Of a stretch of DNA of 64,000 nt, positions 7,133-15,352 are shown piece after piece (positions within the stretch are counted from its first letter, which is position 1; the number at the start of each line of letters is the position of its first letter). The notes under the pieces were generated by a model. That model did not search any database and was not told the origin of the DNA. It saw nothing but the letters and a program-made list of their open reading frames with translations. The DNA lies in the NCBI RefSeq assembly GCF_001718315.1, contig NZ_CP013362.1, positions 1,612,001 through 1,676,000 on the forward strand, read 5' to 3'. Made by a program: the position numbers and the translations under genes. Source of the DNA: Burkholderia diffusa. Lineage in GTDB: Bacteria; Pseudomonadota; Gammaproteobacteria; Burkholderiales; Burkholderiaceae.

Positions 7133-7395
7133 CAAGCCCGCAGGCCAAGCGCGAAGCGGTCCGAATCTTGATGACCGAACGCGCCATGGGTGTTACCCGG
7201 GCCTGCGAGCTGGTAGGGATTTCGCGCTCGCTGTTCTATTACGAATCACGCCGCCGAGTTGACGACGAAGCGCTGACTGGCCGGATGATGGTCGTCGCCG
7301 CGCAGAAGCGTCGTTACGGCTATCGCCGGATTCACGTGTTGTTGCAGCGGGATGGCTGCTTCGCCAACCACAAGCGCAAACTGAGGCGCGACTAA
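7117..7395 (+). pseudogene. IS3-family transposase OrfB, 5' part only
   Basis: In the frame -1 to OrfA the reading AKREAVRILMTERAMGVTRACELVGIS, then YRRIHVLLQRDG and FANHKRK, matches the N-terminal HTH_21 region of IS407-type OrfB. It ends at a stop at 7393-7395 after unrelated residues. The rve (DDE) domain is missing. Confidence 0.8.
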
Positions 7396-7820
7396 TCCAT
7401 CGCCGACTTATTGTGTGTTGACTCTTCAAACATCGGCCGCTGAGCTGAAACCAGCGTCGCTTCTTGAACGTAAGAAGCCCAGGGCGTCAGCGCGCGACAT
7501 TTGTCGATGTCGGAAACAACTGCGTCAGCGCAGTGCTCGACGAGACAACCGGACCGATCTGCAGATTGGCGGAATAGGCCAGTGTCTTGGCACCAACCGC
7601 CAAAGCCTCACAGTCTTACATCCGTGTAATATTTCGGTTCCTCGTGCCCTCAGCTTTGCAGGGCCGTTCTGTCCCGACGACCCGGAAGGCGTCGGGACAT
7701 TTTTTTGCGAGCGGTGCGCTCGTACAGCATCTTGTGCGAGTCGCGATTCAACCCACCGTCGAAACATTTGCGATTGCTACACTTTCCCGGCCTCCATCGC
7801 ACAACGGGACCGACCCACGC
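7396..7820. other. Gene-free stretch at the island/core boundary
   Basis: 425 bases without a credible coding frame. It runs from the broken IS to the GNAT gene. The only clear structure is the intrinsic terminator at 7670-7706, which points to a transcript from the left strand side, possibly a small RNA. No copy of the tRNA-His 3' sequence is present, so the right attachment site of the prophage is not visible here. Confidence 0.5.
7670..7706 (+). terminator. Strong intrinsic terminator with no gene before it
   Basis: TGTCCCGACG pairs perfectly with CGTCGGGACA around a 10-base loop and is followed by seven T. No plus-strand gene ends nearby, so it would end a non-coding transcript or read-through from the island. 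Confidence 0.85.
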
Positions 7821-8333
7821 ATGCCGGAAAACCGACTCGTCATGCTACGCAGCGCGACACCACACGACGCAGACGACATTGCTCGCTTGCACACGCTGAG
7901 CTGGCAGAGCGCATATCGCCATATCCTGCCTGTTGCTTATCTGTTCGATGAAGTACCGATGGAACACGCGACGCGATGGCGAAACTACTTCGACCGCAGC
8001 GAAACCGAACGGGGCCTCGTGCTCGTCGCGGTATCGAACGGTATGTCCATCGGATTCGTGAGCGCCGAAAGATCGGTCGATCCGGAGCGCGGCGTCCTGC
8101 TCGATTGCCTTCACGTCCATCCTGCGCATCATGGAAAAGGGGCCGGCAAGCGCATGATCGAATTCGTGCGCGCGTGGGCGCGAAATATCGGCGTGGACAG
8201 GGTTCATCTTTCTGTGCTTGAGGACAATGTCCGCGCCATTGGCTTCTATGAGCACAATGGCTGGCGACTGGCGGCCGTCGAAACCAGCTTGATAGGCCGG
8301 ACGGAGGTGAGCGACCGGATCTATGTGATCTAG
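7821..8333 (+). CDS. GNAT family N-acetyltransferase
   Basis: 170 aa from ATG 7821. The GNAT fold is shown by the start LRSATPHDADDIARLH, a central strand VLLDCLHVHPAHHGKGAGKRM with the acetyl-CoA pyrophosphate-binding HHGKGAG loop near residue 105, and the late LSVLEDNVRAIGFYEHNGW motif. Substrate unknown. Longer frames extend upstream, but they run through the terminator and lack acceptable codon use, so the ATG at 7821 is chosen. First ordinary chromosomal gene after the island. Confidence 0.85.
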   Translation: MPENRLVMLRSATPHDADDIARLHTLSWQSAYRHILPVAYLFDEVPMEHATRWRNYFDRSETERGLVLVAVSNGMSIGFVSAERSVDPERGVLLDCLHVHPAHHGKGAGKRMIEFVRAWARNIGVDRVHLSVLEDNVRAIGFYEHNGWRLAAVETSLIGRTEVSDRIYVI

Positions 8334-8412
8334 GCCTAGCGGCCAGTCGGCATCGATTCGCACGGTCGCGCGGTGCACGACCCGTTCCGCGTGCAATGAA
8401 GCGCCGCGTCCG

Positions 8413-8877
8413 TTATTCGCTGCAATACCGCGCGAGCAAATCCGCCTCCGTTTCATGCACCTCGACCGGCAGGCTCGTCGCCCCGGCATACGCCAGATAG
8501 CGCGCGCGGTGCTGACCGTTTCGGAACGACGCGACGCCGACTTTCGACAGCCCCGGAATGCCGAACAGCGTCCGCGTTCGCGTCTCGCGAAAGGTGATGA
8601 AGGGCATCTCGGGAATACGGGCATCGGCCGGGTCGAGGAAGTCGCGGATACCCACGGCCTTGCCGGGCGCCCAGTATTCAACCGACGGCAGCACATAGTC
8701 GGTCGTGTCGCGATCGGCGCAGGCGAGCAGCTTCGTCAGGTTGACCGTCACCACGCGATGTCGCGAGTCGTCGGATGCGAACACCCGCTTGAGGTGCGTA
8801 GAGGCATAAGCGGCATGTCCCGAAAGCTGGATGATCCAGACATCGACGCCATCATGTTGTGCCCGGGCGAGTGACAT
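8413..8877 (-). CDS. Hypothetical protein, possible plasmid fertility inhibition factor family
   Basis: 154 aa from ATG 8877, with AAGGAAAC just ahead. Recognisable blocks are VVTVNLTKLLACADRDTTDYVLPSVE, then GIRDFLDP and NGQHRARYLAYAGA followed by LPVEV. The N-G-x-H-R-A-R-Y-L block resembles the substrate loop of ParB-like domains and recalls proteins annotated as plasmid fertility inhibition factors (FiwA-like), though I am not certain of the family. A longer frame to 9039 would add a hydrophobic stretch but lacks a good ribosome site. Role unproven. Confidence 0.6.
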   Translation of the reverse strand: MSLARAQHDGVDVWIIQLSGHAAYASTHLKRVFASDDSRHRVVTVNLTKLLACADRDTTDYVLPSVEYWAPGKAVGIRDFLDPADARIPEMPFITFRETRTRTLFGIPGLSKVGVASFRNGQHRARYLAYAGATSLPVEVHETEADLLARYCSE

Positions 8878-9197
8878 TGTTTCCTTGGGGGGCAAGCGAT
8901 TGTTGTGGCTGGAGTGTAGCAGCGCGATCGCGACTGCAGCCGCGGAGCAGGCAGATACCAGGAATCGACGATGGAATCGTGAGCGGTAAGGACGCGGCGC
9001 GGAATCGATCGCGCAATGGATACCGGACGGGGCGGCCATCTATTTTCAGTCGAGATCGACAGCTCGCGAGAATATCGCGATACTGCGTGGCGGAATGACG
9101 TGCAGCCCGGAATTCACACAAGATTCACGCAGCGCGTGAAGCCGGAATAGCGCAACGCACTATAAGAACCGAGAGGGCGGATTGGCCGGAGAAAATC

Positions 9198-9608
9198 ATG
9201 TCGCCGGAACTTGAGATCGAATATCTCGATTATCGCTTCACGTCGACACTCGAAACGCGGGAAACGGGGCGAGTCGCCGTGGTCGACTGGCAACTGGATT
9301 CCATTTCGCGAGGCAAGACGTACGCGTGGGTCGTGCTCGACCGTTTTCTGAAACGCAACGATTTCGCCGACGAGGACGATGCGCGCGCCAGTATCGTCGA
9401 CTGGCTGGAGCAACTGGTCTGCCCGCAGGGCGCGCCGCCCGTCGAAATCCCCGCGACGCCGGCGGCTGCCACAACCGGTGCTGCCGCCGGTGCGGTCGAC
9501 AGCGATGCTTCAACCGCGGAAATCGTCAGCGATGTCATCGTTGAAATCGTCAGCGATTTCGACTGGATCGACATGGTTGCAGGATGGTTCACGGACGGTC
9601 CGGCGTAA
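9198..9608 (+). CDS. Hypothetical protein with acidic C-terminus
   Basis: 136 aa, not recognised. Residues 1-75 look folded (YLDYRFTSTLETRETGRVAVVDWQL), then comes an Ala/Thr-rich linker about residues 88-105 and a hydrophobic-acidic tail (SDVIVEIVSDFDWIDMVAGWF). No signal peptide or clear membrane segment. Codon use is normal for the genome, which is the main reason to accept it. Isolated between divergent and non-coding stretches. Confidence 0.55.
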   Translation: MSPELEIEYLDYRFTSTLETRETGRVAVVDWQLDSISRGKTYAWVVLDRFLKRNDFADEDDARASIVDWLEQLVCPQGAPPVEIPATPAAATTGAAAGAVDSDASTAEIVSDVIVEIVSDFDWIDMVAGWFTDGPA

Positions 9609-9948
9609 CGTCGGGTTTCGCGCCGTTCCAAAGCGAGTGATCTCGATCGTGAAACCTCGTGTCACGACAATACGGAAAGAAAATCCGCTGATTCAACGAA
9701 AAGCGGAGTGACGCGACTTCGACGATGCATGCGAGTTTCCGGAGGCTGACGCGCGATTGAAAAATCGCCGATATAAATCAAAAACGCCGGGGCTCGACAC
9801 ATGAAAAAGAAGAGCGCTGCTGACTGCCGGCGCGATTGTCGCGCCTTGGCCTTGACGTGCTGCACTCGGCAGCAGGCACGCGGGCTTTCCCGTTGAAAGG
9901 GTGAGTTGCCGCACAGACGGTGGCGCGGGCCACGATCACAATCTGGCC

Positions 9949-10017
9949 GGTTGACCGTTCTACCCCGGCCCGGTCAACCATTTCCCCGCTCGCTCGCGCA
10001 GGAGCGGGGGCTTTTTC
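9949..10017 (+). ncRNA. Candidate small RNA: hairpin plus intrinsic terminator
   Basis: A 9-bp stem GGTTGACCG/CGGTCAACC with a 13-base loop is followed five bases later by a second stem CCCCGCTC/GAGCGGGG and GCTTTTT. The pair of stable hairpins with a U-run is typical of the 3' end of a bacterial small RNA. No promoter stands out, so the 5' end is unknown. It could instead be the end of a longer leader or of the 9198-9608 transcript. Confidence 0.4.
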
Positions 10018-10147
10018 CCCGCACGACGCATGCAAGCTGCGTCGGCGGAAACGGACAGGCGTTCGGCAAGCGGTGTCTCGCGCCACGGCGTCCGCTCGCC
10101 CGATCCGCATGAATCGTTTTCCTCGTGCCTGAGCGCTTGCTTGGGCC

Positions 10148-10215
10148 CATCGCCGGTTACGGCTGGCGATGCCTTGATCCCGGCGGCGCGCCATCGCGCT
10201 GCCGGGATGTTTTTT
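10148..10215 (+). ncRNA. Second hairpin-terminator module
   Basis: CATCGCC/GGCGATG with a 10-base loop is followed by ATCCCGGC/GCCGGGAT with further pairing inside the loop, then six T. It lies 130 bases after the first module and again follows no gene. It may end a separate small RNA from 10020 onward. Confidence 0.4.
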
Positions 10216-10266
10216 GTACCGCACCCGTCAAGGACCGACATGCGTGCAACACGCGTGTCGGCGGGA

Positions 10267-11010
10267 TCAACCCGTCTGCTCGACGCTGGTTTCCCAGCCG
10301 TCGTATTCGCCGCCGAGCGAGCGCACCTCGCGATTGATGTCGAGCGTATGGCGCGTGATGTCGGCCAGCGCCATCGTGCCTTCGTGCGCAAACCGCACGG
10401 CCGATTTGCCGTCCTCGGTCGGCGCGACCGATTCGACCAGATAGCCTTTCGACTCGGCCCAGTCGGCGAACTGGTGTGCATCGCTCGGGTCGGGGAAGTA
10501 GGCCCAGTGCATCACGCGCCGGCTCACGTCGCTCGCGTCGCCTTTCTGCCGCAGCGCATCGAGCACGCGCATGTCGCGCATCAGTTGCCAGTCGTCGTCG
10601 GTCGGGTAGAGCGTGCGCCAGTACGTTTCCTTGTCCGGATCGTCCTGGTAGGCGTACTGAAGCGCGTAGGTCGTGTGCTCGGCCAGCGAGTCGACGATCC
10701 CGGCCGCGGCTTCCTCGTCGAACGGCACGTAGAACAGAAAATCCTGGTTGCCGTCGACCGTGATGCGGCCGACCTGCACACCGTTTTTCGCGGTCACTGC
10801 GGCATCCAGCAGATCCTCGATTTTCGTCAGACCGGCGAACTCGTCGCTGCTCGGCAGGCCGTCGGGCGTCGGATGTTCGAGCGCGACACGCACGCTGAGC
10901 AGCGACGTGCGCGGATCGCTTTCGGCGATTTCGGCAAAGCCGTGATTGAAGCTGATGAAGGCCTGATGGTCGCCCATTCTGGCTGGGAAGGTTCCCCAGG
11001 CGTCGGTCAT
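10267..11010 (-). CDS. DUF695-RraB two-domain protein
   Basis: 247 aa; ATG 11010 follows GGGAGAAACAC. The first half (MTDAWGTFPARMGDHQAFISFNHG and on to YALQYAYQDDP) fits DUF695. The second half (DDDWQLMRDMRVLDALRQKGD, then VMHWAYFPDPSDAHQFADWAESKGY) fits the RraB domain, which in Escherichia coli binds and inhibits the RNase E scaffold. The fusion suggests, without proof, a part in RNA-turnover control. Predicted cytoplasmic. Much longer frames upstream exist only because of the high GC content. Confidence 0.8.
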   Translation of the reverse strand: MTDAWGTFPARMGDHQAFISFNHGFAEIAESDPRTSLLSVRVALEHPTPDGLPSSDEFAGLTKIEDLLDAAVTAKNGVQVGRITVDGNQDFLFYVPFDEEAAAGIVDSLAEHTTYALQYAYQDDPDKETYWRTLYPTDDDWQLMRDMRVLDALRQKGDASDVSRRVMHWAYFPDPSDAHQFADWAESKGYLVESVAPTEDGKSAVRFAHEGTMALADITRHTLDINREVRSLGGEYDGWETSVEQTG

Positions 11011-11209
11011 GTGTTTCTCCCGTGCACGATTGTCTGTTGACGGTTGCAAAGCGTCCCAATGTATCATCGAAAACCGCGTTGGCCGACGCCGCGTGCGGGG
11101 ATGATCGATCGGCAGGCCCGGTGGCGGTCGAGTACGCGTGCTGTCGCGCCATCGCCGGTTTCCATCGTCCGGCGTTCGTCCGGCCGCAATCGTTTCGAAG
11201 GAGAGCCCG

Positions 11210-11518
11210 ATGTCGATGTTCGCGGTGAATGGTGTCCGAATCGATGTGCTTAGCGCACGTGTGACGCACGTGCGCTGGGCGGCCGTCAATCCGGCGGACC
11301 GGTCGTGGGCGGCGACGCCGAGCGAGGCGTCGGTGGCGGAAGTTGCGCGCGCGCTTGCGGCTGGCGACGACGTTCGCGCCGTGTTCGACGAAGCGGACGG
11401 GACGGCGGTGGGGCCGAGACTCAAGCGCGTGCTCTATCGCGACGCGTCGGAAGGGATCGAGCTCGATATCGATGCGACGAGCGAGTCGCGTACGCTGCGT
11501 GACCTTCCGCAAATCTAG
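11210..11518 (+). CDS. Small hypothetical protein
   Basis: 102 aa from ATG 11210 behind GAAGGAGAG. The sequence (MSMFAVNGVRIDVLSARVTHVRWAAV) looks like a compact alpha/beta domain with a late ELDIDATSES strand. No family recognised. Good ribosome site and codon use support it. It is 119 bases before the VOC gene and could share a transcript with it. Confidence 0.6.
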   Translation: MSMFAVNGVRIDVLSARVTHVRWAAVNPADRSWAATPSEASVAEVARALAAGDDVRAVFDEADGTAVGPRLKRVLYRDASEGIELDIDATSESRTLRDLPQI

Positions 11519-11637
11519 AAAAAATGTCTGCAAGCGTGTCGATTTCCGTCGAGCCCGTCCGTCGTAGCATCGGAGGCGTGCGCATCGTGCGTGCGTCCCG
11601 ATTTCCGACACGATAATCGACTGAAGGAGCGACACTC

Positions 11638-12111
11638 ATGGCCACGTCCGTCAACCCGATCCCGGAAGGGATGCGCACGCTGACCCCGCATCTGATCTGC
11701 GCCGGCGCCGCCGAAGCCATCGACTTCTACAAGCGTGCGTTCAACGCGACCGAACGATTTCGCCTGCCGACCCCGGACGGCCGGCTCGCGCACGCGTGCC
11801 TTGCAATCGGTGACTCGACGCTGATGCTCGTCGATGAAATGCCGGAGCACGGTGCACTCGGGCCGAAGACGCTGAACGGCACGCCGGTCTGCCTCCACTT
11901 GTTCGTGCCGGACACCGATGCGGCGATCGCGCAGGCCGTCGCGGCCGGCGCGACCGTCAGGATGCCGGCCGCCGACATGTTCTGGGGCGATCGCTATGGC
12001 CAGGTGGAGGATCCGTTCGGCCATCGCTGGTCGATCGCGACCCACCAGCGCGACCTGACGCCCGAGCAGATCGCGGAAGCGATGGCGAGCGCGCCGCCGT
12101 GCGGAAGCTGA
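11638..12111 (+). CDS. VOC family (PhnB/glyoxalase-like) protein
   Basis: 157 aa. Two beta-alpha-beta-beta-beta modules are visible: LTPHLICAGAAEAIDFYKRAFNA near residues 13-37 and VCLHLFVPDTDAAIAQAVAAGA near 85-107, followed by MPAADMFWGDRYGQVEDPFGHRWSIATH with the typical D-P-F-G-x-x-W. This is the PhnB/YdhR-like branch of the vicinal oxygen chelate superfamily. Substrate unknown; many relatives are annotated only as glyoxalase/bleomycin-resistance proteins. Ribosome site AAGGAGCG. Confidence 0.85.
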   Translation: MATSVNPIPEGMRTLTPHLICAGAAEAIDFYKRAFNATERFRLPTPDGRLAHACLAIGDSTLMLVDEMPEHGALGPKTLNGTPVCLHLFVPDTDAAIAQAVAAGATVRMPAADMFWGDRYGQVEDPFGHRWSIATHQRDLTPEQIAEAMASAPPCGS

Positions 12112-12187
12112 CCGAGCGGCGCGTATCGGACTGAACGCGGCTTGCGGCCGCGGCATCGATGCGTATCGGCGAGCGATTCGTCCGCGC

Positions 12188-13159
12188 TCAGGCGCCGGCG
12201 GCTTTGCCGCGCAGTTTGTCCTCGTACATGCGGCGATCGGCCGATTCGAGCAGGTCGGCCACCGCGCGATGTCGCGCGGCATCGTATGCGACGTAGCCGA
12301 CACTGAACCGGATCGAATAGCCGCGTGCGTCGGCCGCGTTGCGCAGCGCGAGCGCCTGCGTGACGCGCTCGATCGGCTCGCCGACGTCGGCCGGATGGCT
12401 GGCGCTCAGCAGCACGACGAATTCGTCGCCGCCGAGCCGTGCGATTACATCGCTGTCGCGCAGCGCACCGGTGAGCGTGTCCGCAAAGACCTTGAGCGCG
12501 CGGTCGCCTTCGGCGTGTCCGAAGCGGTCGTTGATCGCCTTGAAGTCGTTCAGGTCGAAGAACAGCAGAACCGCGTGCCGGCCCAGGCGCTCGCAGAGGC
12601 TCAGCACGTGGCGCGCGAGAATCTCGAAGCCGCGCCGGTTCGTCAGTTGGGTCAGCTCGTCGGTCGTCGCGAGATGCAGCGCCGCGATTTCGCGCTCGGT
12701 CATATGCGCGAGATCGCCGAGCAGCGCGAGGTCGTCGACGGAGAGTTCGCGCGGTCGCGTGTCGATCAGGCACAGCGTGCCGACGGGTGCGCCGTTCGGC
12801 GCGGCAAGCGGCCGGCCCGCGTAGAAGCGGATGCCGGGCTGGCCGGTGACGAGCGGATTGTCGTGGAAGCGATCGTCGTTGCGCGCGTCCTGGATCACCA
12901 TCGTTTCGTCCGCGAGCAGCGCGTGTGCGCAGAACGAAACATCACGCGAGGTCTGCGTGGCGTCGAGACCCGAATGACTCTTGAACCACTGGCGGTTCTC
13001 GTCGACGAGGCTGACGAGTGCGATTGGAACGTCGAACAACCGGCGCGCGAGGCGCGTGAGACGGTCGAACCGTTCTTCCGGCGGAGTGTCGAGGATCGAC
13101 AGTGAATGAAGCGTCTCGAGCCGGGCCGCCTCGTCGACCGGTTTGGGAGCAATCTGCAT
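12188..13159 (-). CDS. GAF-GGDEF diguanylate cyclase
   Basis: 323 aa from ATG 13159. Residues about 10-160 form a GAF sensor (DEAARLETLHSLSILDTPPEERFDR, then FCAHALL and LGTLCLIDT-like blocks). A GGDEF domain follows (TTDELTQLTNRRGFE, FFDLNDFKAINDRFGH). The active-site signature GGDEF is intact and an RxxD inhibitory site (RDSD) lies five residues before it, so product inhibition by cyclic di-GMP is likely. It should make cyclic di-GMP in response to a signal sensed by the GAF domain; cytoplasmic, no membrane segments. Ends with a Lys/Ala-rich tail. Confidence 0.9.
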   Translation of the reverse strand: MQIAPKPVDEAARLETLHSLSILDTPPEERFDRLTRLARRLFDVPIALVSLVDENRQWFKSHSGLDATQTSRDVSFCAHALLADETMVIQDARNDDRFHDNPLVTGQPGIRFYAGRPLAAPNGAPVGTLCLIDTRPRELSVDDLALLGDLAHMTEREIAALHLATTDELTQLTNRRGFEILARHVLSLCERLGRHAVLLFFDLNDFKAINDRFGHAEGDRALKVFADTLTGALRDSDVIARLGGDEFVVLLSASHPADVGEPIERVTQALALRNAADARGYSIRFSVGYVAYDAARHRAVADLLESADRRMYEDKLRGKAAGA

Positions 13160-13868
13160 GGGCCTTTGTCTCTGGTCCCGGCTGCGGAGCCGGTCATCGA
13201 TCGTGTCTGTATGTCGCGCCGAGCGTGCGCAAGCCCGTCGGCGCATTTCTGCCGATATCGTCGCGCTCGACGAGCGCACGCCGGACAGTATCGCGCATTC
13301 GGCATCGCGCTGCCACGTCCGCGTTGTCCGGCGTTGCCATGTCGACGCGACGCGAATGCTTCGCGTGTCGTGCGTTGCCGCCGGACGTGCAATTTGAGAG
13401 CCGGCGGCTCAAGCTCTCCGGCGCGATGCCGTAAACAGGGCAAGATCAATCGCCCATCCACCGCACCATGGTCCGAATTCTGTACGCGGGGTATCTCGCG
13501 TTGGCGCTGTATTTGCTCTATCCCATGGTCCAGGACACGCTGACCTTCAGTGCGGACTGCGTACTCGGCGCGCTGCCGGGCGGGGCTCGCGATCGACCGA
13601 AGCCTTCGGCCAGCGATGCGCGCGCGCATGCGAGCCGGTGTGTCGCGACCACGCAGCTCTCGGAGCGATCGCCCGACATCCATTGATTTCTTCGACCGGT
13701 TCCACCGATCGCGGCGCCGTCACGCGCGGCGCGCAGGCCATTCGGCCAGATTGAGCGGCATGCAATGCGCACCGATCATCGACGACATCGCGGCGCGCAA
13801 GCATGCAACGATGCGCGTCGGCCGCGCCGCATGCGCGCGGTGCGTGGCGATCTCCAGCGTTCGAAGGC
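13160..13868. other. 700-base stretch without a convincing gene
   Basis: Between the diguanylate cyclase start and the PLD-family gene. A 72-codon plus-strand frame at 13468-13686 begins with a hydrophobic run (ILYAGYLALALYLLYPMV), which could be a small membrane protein. It lacks a ribosome site and its second half reads like random GC-rich sequence. No clear terminators. Confidence 0.4.
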
Positions 13869-14492
13869 TCAGTACGACGAGCGGTACGGCGTGCCCTGGT
13901 CGAAGCGGCTTTGCCAATGCGCAAGGTAGCGCGACGCGAGCTGCGGATTGTTCCAGACCACGACGACGTTCTCGGAGTTGCGGCTGGCTGCCGACGCGCT
14001 GTAGTTGAACGAGCCCGTCTCGACATGTTCGGCATCGACCACGACATACTTGTCGTGGTGGATCGCATAGGCGTCGATCGTGCGTGTCGGGATGCCCGCG
14101 TTGACGAGCAGGTTCAGTGCCTGCTTGCTGCTCTTCGCGCGATTGCCCTTGTCGTCCACGACGACCGCGACATTCACGCCGCGCCGTTTCGCGGCAAGCA
14201 GCGCGCGCGTGACGGGCGGCGACGTGAACGAGTAGGCGGCCACGCGAATCGAGGTGCGCGCGGCGCCGATTGCTTTCAGCACGAGCGCCTCGGCACCGCC
14301 ATCGGGCGAGAACGCAGATTCGACGACCTGCGTGGCGGGCGCCTCATGTGTCGGAGCCGGCAGAAGTTGCGCGATGAAGTCGATCGCCTGCTGCAGCAGC
14401 GATTCGTTGTGCGTCTTGCCGAAGGCGGCGAAAGGTGTGGCGAGCAGGGTGGCGGCGAGACAGGCGGCGGCGAGGCGTTGGCGCGACAACAT
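13869..14492 (-). CDS. Secreted phospholipase D family protein (Nuc/EndA type)
   Basis: 207 aa from ATG 14492. Residues 1-25 form a signal peptide (RQRLAAACLAATLLATPFAAFG). The body resembles the single-HKD Nuc subfamily: AYSFTSPPVTRALLAAKRRGVNVAVVVDD, then HHDKYVVVD with the H-x-K-x4-D catalytic motif, GSFNYS and a late NSENVVVVWNNPQ. Such proteins dimerise to build one active site and include plasmid-borne endonucleases and phospholipases. Predicted periplasmic or exported. Whether DNA or lipid is the substrate cannot be read from the sequence. Confidence 0.85.
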   Translation of the reverse strand: MLSRQRLAAACLAATLLATPFAAFGKTHNESLLQQAIDFIAQLLPAPTHEAPATQVVESAFSPDGGAEALVLKAIGAARTSIRVAAYSFTSPPVTRALLAAKRRGVNVAVVVDDKGNRAKSSKQALNLLVNAGIPTRTIDAYAIHHDKYVVVDAEHVETGSFNYSASAASRNSENVVVVWNNPQLASRYLAHWQSRFDQGTPYRSSY

Positions 14493-14700
14493 CTTGGACA
14501 GCGAATGAATTTGAGACAGCGGGCCGTGAGTGTAACGCAGACACGGTGGCGTGGTCACGCCCGGATGCGAATGCGCGCGCATCGTCTGACGGCCCGGCGC
14601 GGTCGATGTGGCGAGGTCCATCGTGCCGAGCGGTATCTGCATCTTCTCGGCGGCCGTGCGGCGCTGCCATGCGCACACGACAGGCGCTCCGCGCTACGCG

Positions 14701-15183
14701 TCAGGCATCGAGCGGTCCGGTCGCCTCGCGTGCGATCCATCCGGGCCCGGGCTCCGGCTGCACGTCGTGCGCGTCGAGCGGCTCGCCGCACGCCGAGCAC
14801 ACCGGGACTGCATGCATCAGCTGACCACAGGCGCGATGGCGCAATTGCACCGGCGGCCCCTGGCCGTCGTCCTTCCAGCGATCGCCCCATGTCATCAGTG
14901 CGAGCAGGGCCGGGTAGAGGTCGAGGCCTTTTTCCGTCAACCGGTATTCGAAACGTGGCGGGCGCTCCTGATATGCGCGCTTGACCAGCACGCCTTCGTC
15001 GACGAGGCGCGCGAGACGTTCGGCCAGTACGTGGCGCGTGAGGCCCAGTTGCGTCTGGAACGCATCGAAGCGGCGGCAGCCGAGAAACGCGTTGCGCAGG
15101 ATCAGCATGGTCCACCGATCGCCGAGCACGGCGAGCGTGCGCGCGACCGAACAGTTCAGCGTGCCGATGTCATCCCATTTCAT
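14701..15183 (-). CDS. HxlR family transcriptional regulator
   Basis: 160 aa. The winged helix begins CSVARTLAVLGDRWTMLILRNAFLGCRRFDAFQ and continues LGLTRHVLAERLARLVDEGVL and YRLTEKGLDLYPALLAL, the standard HxlR pattern with a redox-candidate Cys at residue 11. The C-terminus adds a zinc-ribbon-like set of Cys (HRACGQLMH, VCSACGE). It is divergent from the thioesterase gene and very likely controls it and itself through the palindromes in the shared 170-base gap. Confidence 0.9.
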   Translation of the reverse strand: MKWDDIGTLNCSVARTLAVLGDRWTMLILRNAFLGCRRFDAFQTQLGLTRHVLAERLARLVDEGVLVKRAYQERPPRFEYRLTEKGLDLYPALLALMTWGDRWKDDGQGPPVQLRHRACGQLMHAVPVCSACGEPLDAHDVQPEPGPGWIAREATGPLDA

Positions 15184-15265
15184 GATCGAGTCTCGTGCGG
15201 CGGTTCAGCGAAGGAGTGGGTTCGATTATAGAACTTGCGTTCGGCTGCAACGGGCCGTGACCGCG

Positions 15266-15312
15266 TTGACAAGCCCGGGGCGGTTGTCAATAATTAGTTC
15301 CAATTTGGAACT
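15266..15312 (+). promoter_or_regulatory. Thioesterase promoter with palindromic operator
   Basis: TTGACA at 15266 and AATAAT at 15289 are spaced 17 bases. The -35 is part of a larger inverted repeat (TTGACAA ... TTGTCAA, 15266-15290). Directly after the -10 lies a perfect palindrome AGTTCCAA-T-TTGGAACT (15296-15312), well placed over the transcription start to block polymerase. Its position between hxlR-type and thioesterase genes makes it the likely HxlR operator. Confidence 0.6.
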
Positions 15313-15352
15313 TACTGGCGCGGCGACGCGCTTTCAACCAGGAGACAACCCG

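Larger units (their letters stand above)
6811..7395 (+). mobile_element. Truncated IS3-family (IS407-like) insertion sequence
   Basis: The left end TGACCTGCTCCCCG at 6811 matches the terminal repeat of IS407-type elements as I remember it. It is followed by an intact orfA and the first third of orfB in the -1 frame. Homology stops near 7390, before the DDE catalytic core, and no right inverted repeat follows. A deletion has removed the right two thirds of the element and perhaps the right end of the prophage. It cannot transpose by itself. Confidence 0.8.
9609..10266. other. 658-base stretch with two RNA-like terminator modules
   Basis: No credible gene. A 31-codon cysteine-rich frame at 9801-9896 is too short to judge. 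On the plus strand two terminator modules follow each other (9949-10017 and 10148-10215) with no coding gene before either. The converging minus-strand gene ends at 10267. Confidence 0.5.

Noticed and set aside
7500..7706. 6S RNA or tmRNA gene
   Set aside because: No closing stem over the whole length, no tRNA-like 3' end with CCA and no tag-peptide frame were found; only the terminator is secure.
9801..9896. 31-codon Cys-rich frame starting ATGAAAAAGAAG
   Set aside because: Too short to judge, no ribosome site, and no following gene for which it could be a leader peptide.
10157..11635. 492-codon minus-strand frame spanning the DUF695-RraB gene and its upstream region
   Set aside because: Out of frame with the conserved gene, extends through two intergenic regions and encodes an Arg-rich product.
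13468..13686. 72-codon frame with a hydrophobic start
   Set aside because: No ribosome site and its second half looks random; noted only in the gap description.
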